A model generated the notes under the pieces. The model saw nothing but the letters and a program-made list of their open reading frames with translations. It was not told where the DNA came from and searched no databases. This document shows, one piece after another, positions 58,446-64,000 of a DNA stretch of 64,000 bases. Every line of letters starts with the position of its first letter. Within the stretch, counting starts at the first letter, position 1. This DNA comes from Streptomyces cadmiisoli (lineage in GTDB: Bacteria; Actinomycetota; Actinomycetes; Streptomycetales; Streptomycetaceae), in assembly GCF_003261055.1 (NCBI RefSeq), contig NZ_CP030073.1, positions 1,178,001 to 1,242,000 of the forward strand, in the 5' to 3' direction. The position numbers and the translations under genes are program-made.

Positions 58446-59858
58446 GTGACCCGCACCATGCGTTCCGACGGTACCCGCGCCCCGCGGCCGGGCGTGTCCG
58501 GCGATGTCCGCCGCGATCTTTACGCGGCTCTGGCCGCCGCCCTGCTCGTGGTCGCGGCCGTGCTGATCGGCCGCCGCATCGAGGACACCGACCACACCCT
58601 GTTCGTCAGCTGGCCGCCGCTGCTGGCGTCCTGGGGGCCGCATCTCGGCCCCGGCACCGCGGCGGCGGTCGTCGTGGCGGCCGCGGTCTGCGTCCACGGC
58701 CCCGTCGTCGCGGCCCGCCTGAGCTGGCGGGCCCTGCCGGCGCTGGCCTGGGCCACGTCCATGGCGTGGATCTTCTCCCTCGCCCTGATCGACGGCTGGC
58801 ACCGCGGCATCGCGGTCCGGCTCACCACCCGCTACGAGTACCTCCAGGTCATCGACCGCTTCCACGACATCCCGGCCGCCCTGCACGGATTCACCGACCA
58901 CATCCTGATCGGCTCCCCGGACCACTGGCCGGCCCATGTCGCCGGCCACCCCCCGGCGGCCACGCTCACCTTCGTCCTGCTCGACCGGATCGGGCTGGGG
59001 GGTGGCGGCTGGGCCGGGGTCTGGTGCATCACCGTCGGCGCGACCACCTGTGTCGCCGTACTGGTGGCACTGCGCGCGCTGGCCGCCGAGAGCCTCGCCC
59101 GGCGGGCGGCGCCGTTTCTGGTCCTGGCCCCCGCCGCGGTGTGGATGGGCACCTCGGCCGACGCGTACTTCGCGGCGGTGGCGGCCTGGGCGGTGGCACT
59201 GCTGGCCGTGGCGGTCACGCGGCGTTCACCGGTCGCGGCCGGCGCCTCCGGGCTCCTCTTCGGGCTGACCTTCCACCTCTCGTACGGTCTCACCCTCGTC
59301 GCGCTGATCGGCGCGGCGGTGCTGGTGCTCGGCCGGCATCGCATCCGGGAGCGTCCGGTCCTCCTCGTGGCGCTGGCGGCCGGACTGGCGGTCGTCCCGG
59401 CGCTGTTCGCGGTCGCCGGGTTCAACTGGTGGGAGGCGTACCACCTGCTGGTCACGCGCTATCACCAGGGCGCCGGTGGCACCCGGCCCTACGGCTACTG
59501 GGTGTGGGCCAACCTCGCCTGCACGGTGCTCGTCACGGGGCCGGCGACGGCGGCGGGCCTGCGCCGCACCGGTGCGGTCCTGATCCGCGGCCGCCGTGAC
59601 GCGTTCACCCTCCCGGACGACTCCGGCGCGCGGGCCGGTGCCGAGGCCCGCCTCGCCGCCCTCGTGGCGGCCGCCCTGCTCGCGGTGGTGATCGCCGACC
59701 TGTCCGGGATGAGCAAGGCGGAGACGGAACGCATCTGGCTGCCCTTCGCCGTGTGGCTGCTCCCCGCCTGCGCCCTCCTCCCCGGCCCTCGCGCCTGGCT
59801 CACCGCCCAGGCGGTGCTCGCGCTGCTCCTCAATCACCTGTTGCGCACCGGCTGGTGA
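58446..59858 (+). CDS. polytopic membrane protein, GT-C-like glycosyltransferase candidate
   Basis: A 470-residue protein with about 10-12 hydrophobic spans. GTG start. A first extracytoplasmic-type loop carries acidic and His/Arg residues (LIDGWHRGIAVRLTTRYEY), and a later loop reads GSPDHWPAHVAGHPPAATL. This layout is like mannosyl- or arabinosyl-transferases of the GT-C fold that use polyprenyl-phosphate sugars. Its location beside a family 2 glycosyltransferase, DUF2064 and epimerase genes supports an envelope-glycan role. It is divergent from the molybdopterin oxidoreductase gene. Confidence 0.75.
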   Translation: MTRTMRSDGTRAPRPGVSGDVRRDLYAALAAALLVVAAVLIGRRIEDTDHTLFVSWPPLLASWGPHLGPGTAAAVVVAAAVCVHGPVVAARLSWRALPALAWATSMAWIFSLALIDGWHRGIAVRLTTRYEYLQVIDRFHDIPAALHGFTDHILIGSPDHWPAHVAGHPPAATLTFVLLDRIGLGGGGWAGVWCITVGATTCVAVLVALRALAAESLARRAAPFLVLAPAAVWMGTSADAYFAAVAAWAVALLAVAVTRRSPVAAGASGLLFGLTFHLSYGLTLVALIGAAVLVLGRHRIRERPVLLVALAAGLAVVPALFAVAGFNWWEAYHLLVTRYHQGAGGTRPYGYWVWANLACTVLVTGPATAAGLRRTGAVLIRGRRDAFTLPDDSGARAGAEARLAALVAAALLAVVIADLSGMSKAETERIWLPFAVWLLPACALLPGPRAWLTAQAVLALLLNHLLRTGW

Positions 59859-59968
59859 GCCCTCGGTGAGGCGGCCGGGTCGAGGGGCGTGTACGAGACT
59901 GGGTGGTGGGGGCGCGCCGCGCCGCCCGCCGGCTCCGCGCCGGCGGACGCAGACCGGGAGGGATCGAC

Positions 59969-60262
59969 ATCATGATCATCTTTGGCACCAAGGGCTACCT
60001 GTACCAGCTGGCGATACTGACGCTGCTGTGCGGGCAGTGCGGCAACCCCGCCGCGCACACGCTCAAGAAGCGCGTCACGAAGTTCACCCTGTTCTTCGTG
60101 CCCCTGTTCCCGTTCTCGACGAAGTACACGACGCAGTGCACGTTCTGCGGTGCGGAGCAGAAGGTGACCAAGGAGCAGGCCGAGCAGTTGCGGACGCAGG
60201 CGGCCGGCGGCCAGGGGGGCCACCCGTACGGGCAGCCCCAGCAGCAGCCGTACCAGTCCTGA
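59969..60262 (+). CDS. zinc-ribbon membrane-associated small protein
   Basis: A 97-residue protein. ATG 59969 follows GGGAGGGA. It starts MIIFGTKGYLYQLAIL, with CGQCG and later CTFCGAEQ forming a split zinc ribbon around a hydrophobic segment (FTLFFVPLFPFSTKY). The C-terminus is Gln/Gly-rich (QPYGQPQQQ-like). Proteins of this type are common in actinobacteria with no known role. It stands alone. Confidence 0.82.
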   Translation: MMIIFGTKGYLYQLAILTLLCGQCGNPAAHTLKKRVTKFTLFFVPLFPFSTKYTTQCTFCGAEQKVTKEQAEQLRTQAAGGQGGHPYGQPQQQPYQS

Positions 60263-60318
60263 CCGGGCCCCCGGGGCGTCGCCGGTGCCGCGCGTCTAGC
60301 GCGGCTCCCGGCGCCGGA

Positions 60319-60359
60319 CGGCCGGCCCTGACCGGTCCGCCGGTCGCACCGGCCGGCCG
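60319..60359. terminator. nested hairpin between convergent genes
   Basis: Outer arms CGGCCGGCC (60319-60327) and GGCCGGCCG (60351-60359) enclose the stem GACCGG-TCCG-CCGGTC (60330-60345). It lies between the zinc-ribbon gene and the NmrA-type gene. Confidence 0.65.
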
Positions 60360-60454
60360 CAAGCGCATACGACCGACGTCACAGAGTGAGATCGCCCTCG
60401 ACGATCTGGCAGTGGTAGGGGTGGATCTCGACGCCGCGCCCTGAACACGCCCCG

Positions 60455-61204
60455 TCAGCCGGTCGGCGGCTGCTGCTCGAGCCAGTCGCCGTAGCGTGTG
60501 GCGGCGAGTTGGGCGTCCGGCGGCGGCAGCAGCGCGTCTCCGGGGACGACGGCGAACATGCCCGCCTCGGCGTCGGTGACGACATGGCGTCCGTCGGGCC
60601 GTGCGGCCAGTGTCACGCGGCCCAGTTCGTCGAGGTGGAACATCTCGGGTCCCGCGACGTTGCGGACGCCCTGGACGGGGGTGCCGGTGGCGGTCCGTAC
60701 GACCGCCGCGACGACATCGGCGGATGCCATCGGCTGCACGGGCGTGGCGGGCAGCCGGACCACGTCACCCTCCGTGGTCATGGACAGGACCGCCTGGACG
60801 AACTCGAAGAACTGCGTGGCGCGCACGATCGAGTACGGCGTCGGCCCGCTCGTGAGGATGTCCTCCTGGAGCATCTTGGCCCGGTAGTAGTCGAGCCCGG
60901 GCACCTCGTCCAGCCCGACGATGGAGAGAATCACGTGGTGGCGCAGCCCGGCCTCCTCGGCCGCGGCGACGACGTTATTCATCGACGTCTCGAAGAAGCC
61001 GATGGACGTCTCGTCGAACACGGGGGAGTTCGTCAGGTTGATCACCGCGTCGGCGCCCGCGAGGACCTCCTTGAGGCCTTTGCCGCTGATGACGTCGACT
61101 CCGGTGGACAGGGACGCGGCGGTGACCTCGTGGCCGGCCGCCGTCAGCTGTTCGACCACCTGACTGCCGATGAGGCCGCTGCCGCCCAGGACTGTGAACT
61201 TCAT
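60455..61204 (-). CDS. NmrA-type atypical SDR (epimerase-like)
   Basis: A 249-residue paralogue of the gene at 14305-15051, with the same layout: MKFTVLGGSGLIGSQVVEQL, HHVILSIVGLDEVPGLDYYRAKM, YSIVRATQFFEFVQAV and PMASADVVAAVVRTATG. The start at 61204 follows AAAGG; a longer frame to 61525 is rejected. It probably binds NADPH and may reduce quinones or sense redox state. Unlike its paralogue, it has no TGTCACA-N16-NGTC promoter within 300 bases. The 515-base gap upstream (61205-61719) shows no gene. Confidence 0.87.
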   Translation of the reverse strand: MKFTVLGGSGLIGSQVVEQLTAAGHEVTAASLSTGVDVISGKGLKEVLAGADAVINLTNSPVFDETSIGFFETSMNNVVAAAEEAGLRHHVILSIVGLDEVPGLDYYRAKMLQEDILTSGPTPYSIVRATQFFEFVQAVLSMTTEGDVVRLPATPVQPMASADVVAAVVRTATGTPVQGVRNVAGPEMFHLDELGRVTLAARPDGRHVVTDAEAGMFAVVPGDALLPPPDAQLAATRYGDWLEQQPPTG

Positions 61205-61719
61205 GACGCGCCTTTCGCCGAGTTGTTCAGGTCTTCCGGAAGCGTCCGGGTGAGTGATCAGCCTGTCGCGCACGCAGGGAACGGACTGGGAGGACCGGCT
61301 GCGGTGGGACGGGCGGGCCTGCCTGCGCGGTGGGTTCGACTCGGTGATGCCACGCCGACCGGGGTCGGCTCGTCCGGGTGCCCGGCGGACCGAGAGGTGT
61401 CGTCTGCGTCCACCGTACCCCCGACGACGGTCGCGCAGGACCTTCGAGGGGACCGGGCCGAGCAGGGCCGTCGAGGCCCTGCGAAGGGGGCACGTCTCGG
61501 GTCCCACCTGGGCGGATGCCGGCAACAGGTGGCGCGTACGCAGTCGGCGTAGTCTTTTTCAGGTACCTGTGCCCGTGCCGTCCGTACGCCGGGCACGGAC
61601 ATCGATCACCGGTTGCCCGATCCACGTGACGAGGCGGCTTCGGGACCACGCGGGCTGACACCGTCACCCGTGCCGGGGCCCGCCGGCTCCGTCTCGGCGC
61701 CGACACCGGAGGTGGCTTG

Positions 61720-62163
61720 ATGCCGAACAACGATGCGGCAGGTTTCGTCGGAGGACACGGTCAGCTGTCCGAGGCCTGGTTCAACGCGGTCACCGTGGTC
61801 CAGGAGGCGAGTCCGCCTTCCATTCCGGAGGGTGCGCAGGTCATGACGTTGCTCGTCGACTTCCCCCCGGGAGAGCCGGGCACGCCGCCGCACCGTCACT
61901 TCGGTCCGGCCTTCGGCTATGTGCTGGAGGGCGAGATGCGCTTCGAGCTGGAGGGGGAGCCGGAGCGGGTGATCCGTGCCGGAGAGGCGTTCTGGGAGCC
62001 GGGCGGCGATGTGATCCACTACCAGGACGGCAACAACCGCACCGACGTGCCGGTTCGGTTCCTCGTCACCATGATGTGCGAGCCGGGCAAGCCCATGCTC
62101 GTCCTCGTCGACGAGGAAGAGCTGGAACAACGCAAGGACCGGCGGGCTCCGCGCCCCGCCTGA
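61720..62163 (+). CDS. cupin domain protein
   Basis: A 147-residue single cupin. ATG 61720 follows GGAGGT at 61708-61713; a TTG one codon upstream is less likely. Cupin motif 1 is PPHRHFGPAFGYVLEGEMRFELEGE (landmark about residues 57-81), with His-x-His and Glu ligands, and motif 2 contains GEAFWEPGGDVIHYQ. It probably binds a metal. It is on its own transcript and ends at a hairpin shared with the convergent DeoR gene. Confidence 0.85.
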   Translation: MPNNDAAGFVGGHGQLSEAWFNAVTVVQEASPPSIPEGAQVMTLLVDFPPGEPGTPPHRHFGPAFGYVLEGEMRFELEGEPERVIRAGEAFWEPGGDVIHYQDGNNRTDVPVRFLVTMMCEPGKPMLVLVDEEELEQRKDRRAPRPA

Positions 62164-62177
62164 GACTCCGTCCGCCT

Positions 62178-62216
62178 CCGGCTCGGAAGGCGCCGGCCGG
62201 CCGCCCTCCGAGCCGG
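62178..62216. terminator. bidirectional hairpin
   Basis: CCGGCTCGGA (62178-62187) and TCCGAGCCGG (62207-62216), a perfect 10-bp stem with inner GC pairing (GCGCCGGCCGGCC region), between convergent cupin and DeoR genes. Confidence 0.7.
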
Positions 62217-62257
62217 CACCCGGGCGGTGCACGGCGACCGGTGCGGAGGGCCCCGGG

Positions 62258-63019
62258 TCATACCGTCATGACATCCGTGCCGGCCGCTCTGATCGCCTCG
62301 ATCTCGTCCCGCGGTGCCGACGCGTCGGTGACGAGGGTGTGCAGCGCGGTGACGGGGGCGACGAACGCGTGGGCGGTGCGGGAGAGTTTGCCGCCCTCGG
62401 TCGCGGCGACGACCCGTCCGGCCGAATTGATCGCCGCCTGTTTGACGGCGGCGTCGTCGAGGTCGTAGGCGGTCAGTCCCTGCCCCGCGGTCAGGCCGCA
62501 GCAGCCGATGACCGCGGTGTCGAACCGCAGGGCCGTCAGCGAGGAGAGCGTGAGGGGACCCGTCAGGGCTCCTTCGCCCGGCCGGGGGCGCCCGCCGGGC
62601 ACGAGGAGCGTGGTGCTGCCCGTGCTCTCGGCGAGGATGTGGACGGACTGGAGTGACAGCGGCATCACGCTCACCCGTCGGCCGCGCAGCTCCCGGGCGA
62701 CGGCCAGGCAGGTGGTTCCGCTGTCGAGCACCACCGTCTCCCCGTCGGCGATCAGCGAGGCGACGCTCGCCGCGATGCGCTCCTTGACCTCGACGCCCTC
62801 GCGCACCCGCAGCGAGAACGGGGGTTCCTCGCCGCGCAGGAGCAGGCTGCGCGCTCCGCCGCGGACACGCTCCAGCACGCCCTGGGCGGCAAGGGCCTCC
62901 AGGTCGCGGCGGACGGTCATCTCCGAAGCGCCGGTGAGGCCGGCCAGTTCACCGACGCTGAGGCTGCCCGCCTCGCGCACGGCGTCGGCGATCTGCCTGA
63001 GGCGGTCTGCGTTACCCAT
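62258..63019 (-). CDS. DeoR/GlpR-family regulator
   Basis: A 253-residue DeoR regulator, normal length. The N-terminal HTH reads SLSVGELAGLTGASEMTVRRDLEALAAQGVLERVRGGA (split by its family landmarks TGASEMTVRRDL and RVRGGA). The C-terminal sugar-phosphate-binding domain shows VVLDSGTTCLAVARELRG and GCCGLTAGQGLTAYDLDDAAVKQA. It is divergent from the MFS gene with a 14-bp interrupted inverted repeat between. It likely represses the transporter until a sugar phosphate accumulates. Confidence 0.92.
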   Translation of the reverse strand: MGNADRLRQIADAVREAGSLSVGELAGLTGASEMTVRRDLEALAAQGVLERVRGGARSLLLRGEEPPFSLRVREGVEVKERIAASVASLIADGETVVLDSGTTCLAVARELRGRRVSVMPLSLQSVHILAESTGSTTLLVPGGRPRPGEGALTGPLTLSSLTALRFDTAVIGCCGLTAGQGLTAYDLDDAAVKQAAINSAGRVVAATEGGKLSRTAHAFVAPVTALHTLVTDASAPRDEIEAIRAAGTDVMTV

Positions 63020-63047
63020 GGCGGCGATTGAACACCACCCCCCTAAC

Positions 63048-63095
63048 GAACAGCAATCTTGTGAGAAACGTGACTTTCAAACATGATTTCTGTTC
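63048..63095. promoter_or_regulatory. DeoR operator inverted repeat
   Basis: GAACAGCAATCTTG (63048-63061) and CATGATTTCTGTTC (63082-63095): 12 of 14 bases are complementary. A -10-like TATGTT (63098-63103) lies 7 bases before the MFS ATG, suggesting a leaderless transcript controlled from the right arm. Confidence 0.7.
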
Positions 63096-63109
63096 GGTAT
63101 GTTCGCCGC

Positions 63110-64000
63110 ATGGATCAGAAACTGCGCGCCGCCCGGGTGGCGACCTTCACGTACTTCATCCTCAACGGCACCCTGCTGGGGATGTGGGTCGTGCAGATCC
63201 CACCCGCCGAGGAACGCGTCGGCGTGAGCCACGCCGTGCTGGGCGGCTTCCTGGTCCTGCTCGGGCTCGGCGCGTTCGTCGGCATGCAACTGGCCGGCCC
63301 GCTCGCCGACCGGCTCGGCACCCGCACCGTCCTGCCGGCGTCCGCCCTGCTGTGCAGCGCTTCCCTGGCACTGCCCGGACTCGCGGCGGACGCCTGGACC
63401 CTCGCCGCGGCCCTGATCGTCTTCGGCTTCGGCAACGGCTGTCTCGACGTGAGCATGAACGCCCATGCCGTCCAGGTCGAGAAGGCCTACGGCCGGCCCG
63501 TGATGTCCGCCTTCCACGCCACGTTCTCCGTCGGCGGTGTACTCGCGGCCCTCGCCGGCGCCGCCGCCGCGAGCCGGGGCTGGACGCCCGCGGCGACCCT
63601 CGGCACGGCCGCGGTCCTCGGCATGGCGGTCTCCGTCGGCGCGGCCCGCCGTCTGCTGCCCGCCGGACCCGGACCGCGGGTGGACCAGCAGCCCGCCGCG
63701 AACGAGCCGGAGAAGCGCACCACCACCGGCCGCATCTGGGTGCTGGCCGTCCTGGCGCTGATGATCATGCTGTGCGAAGGCGTCGCCAACGACTGGAGCG
63801 CCCTGCACCTGAAGACGATCCTCGGCGCCTCCGACAGCACCGCGGCCCTCGCCTACGGCACCTTCGCCGCGGCCATGACCGTCGGCCGCCTCCTCGCCGA
63901 CCGCGTCTCCGCCCGTTTCGGTCCCGCCGCGATCCTGCGCCACGGCGCCGCGGTCGCCGCCATCGGCATCACCGCCGTCGCCCTCTCCCCCTGGATCCCG
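63110..64000 (+). CDS. MFS transporter, 3' partial
   Basis: The first 297 residues of a major facilitator protein; it runs off the window. About eight spans are visible, with the loop 2-3 signature LAGPLADRLGTRTVL and GFGNGCLDVSMNAHAVQVEK in span 4-5, as in YbjJ/fucose-permease-like sugar transporters. No ribosome site is seen before ATG 63110; a leaderless start is likely. It is divergent from DeoR. The substrate is probably a sugar or polyol. Confidence 0.88.
   Translation, partial: MDQKLRAARVATFTYFILNGTLLGMWVVQIPPAEERVGVSHAVLGGFLVLLGLGAFVGMQLAGPLADRLGTRTVLPASALLCSASLALPGLAADAWTLAAALIVFGFGNGCLDVSMNAHAVQVEKAYGRPVMSAFHATFSVGGVLAALAGAAAASRGWTPAATLGTAAVLGMAVSVGAARRLLPAGPGPRVDQQPAANEPEKRTTTGRIWVLAVLALMIMLCEGVANDWSALHLKTILGASDSTAALAYGTFAAAMTVGRLLADRVSARFGPAAILRHGAAVAAIGITAVALSPWIP

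Noticed and set aside
60379..60450. Possible gene remnant on the minus strand ending VEIHPYHCQIVEGDLTL
   Set aside because: Only about 20 residues look protein-like; no family could be recognised and no start is visible.

Overview
The window is high-GC actinobacterial DNA, almost certainly from a Streptomyces species. The evidence is GC-rich third codon positions, frequent GTG starts with GGAGG-type ribosome sites, a WhiB-like iron-sulfur regulator, a mycothiol-dependent maleylpyruvate isomerase family protein, a LAxTG sortase substrate, and a GH19 chitinase with a DasR-like site. I see no rRNA, tRNA, CRISPR array, insertion sequence or integrase. The content (many small oxidoreductases, one-component regulators, secreted hydrolases, decayed genes) looks like accessory chromosome-arm material.

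Layout. 0-11 kb: partial TDT transporter, HxlR regulator, sigma factor with a SnoaL-like tail next to an alpha/beta hydrolase, LysR/MFS divergent pair, SDR, cysteine hydrolase, TetR/crotonase pair, pirin/AhpD-like divergent pair. 11-19 kb: AhpD-like protein, cupin, FAD oxidoreductase, NmrA-type SDR, YceI, secreted alpha/beta hydrolase, WhiB-like protein, type II NADH dehydrogenase. 19-24.5 kb: sugar-type ABC importer with a class V aminotransferase and a divergent GntR regulator. 25-35 kb: SRPBCC, mycothiol-type, SnoaL and SDR genes, LysR, TetR, a decayed PAS/SpoIIE phosphatase, esterase, TrmB/LuxR-type regulator, ROK regulator. 35-46 kb: Hsp31-like protein, a TetR/MFS pair destroyed by one deletion, SDR/TetR pair, Gly/His-rich secreted protein, wall-anchored hydrolase, VOC, NmrA and SDR genes. 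46-51 kb: chitinase, NPP1-like protein, endolysin-like amidase, nitrilase. 51-60 kb: epimerase, two-component system, glycosyltransferase/DUF2064/methyltransferase operon, cytochrome-b/molybdopterin oxidoreductase, polytopic membrane protein. 60-64 kb: second NmrA protein, cupin, DeoR regulator and divergent MFS transporter cut by the window end.

The main discovery is a promoter family. Six intergenic sites between 11.4 and 19.1 kb read TGTCACA (once CGTCACA), exactly 16 bases, then TGTC or GGTC. Each lies upstream of, and points at, one gene: the AhpD-like protein, FAD oxidoreductase, NmrA-type SDR, secreted hydrolase, WhiB-like protein and NADH dehydrogenase. This resembles the promoter reported for ECF41-group sigma factors (TGTCACA-N16-CGTC), whose usual targets are carboxymuconolactone decarboxylases, oxidoreductases and epimerases. 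Here the set also includes a Wbl regulator and a respiratory NADH dehydrogenase. No gene in the window clearly encodes an ECF41 factor.

Several regulator-target pairs can be read from shared operators: the 29.5 kb TetR with the 27-28 kb SDR operon (identical 14-mer), the 39 kb TetR with the 38 kb SDR (16-bp palindrome), the 23.8 kb GntR with the aminotransferase/ABC operon (17-bp palindrome plus half sites), and DeoR and LysR sites in divergent intergenic regions. Starts were moved from the longest frame where a ribosome-binding site or predicted promoter gave a better choice. All functional calls rest on recognised motifs, not on database searches.
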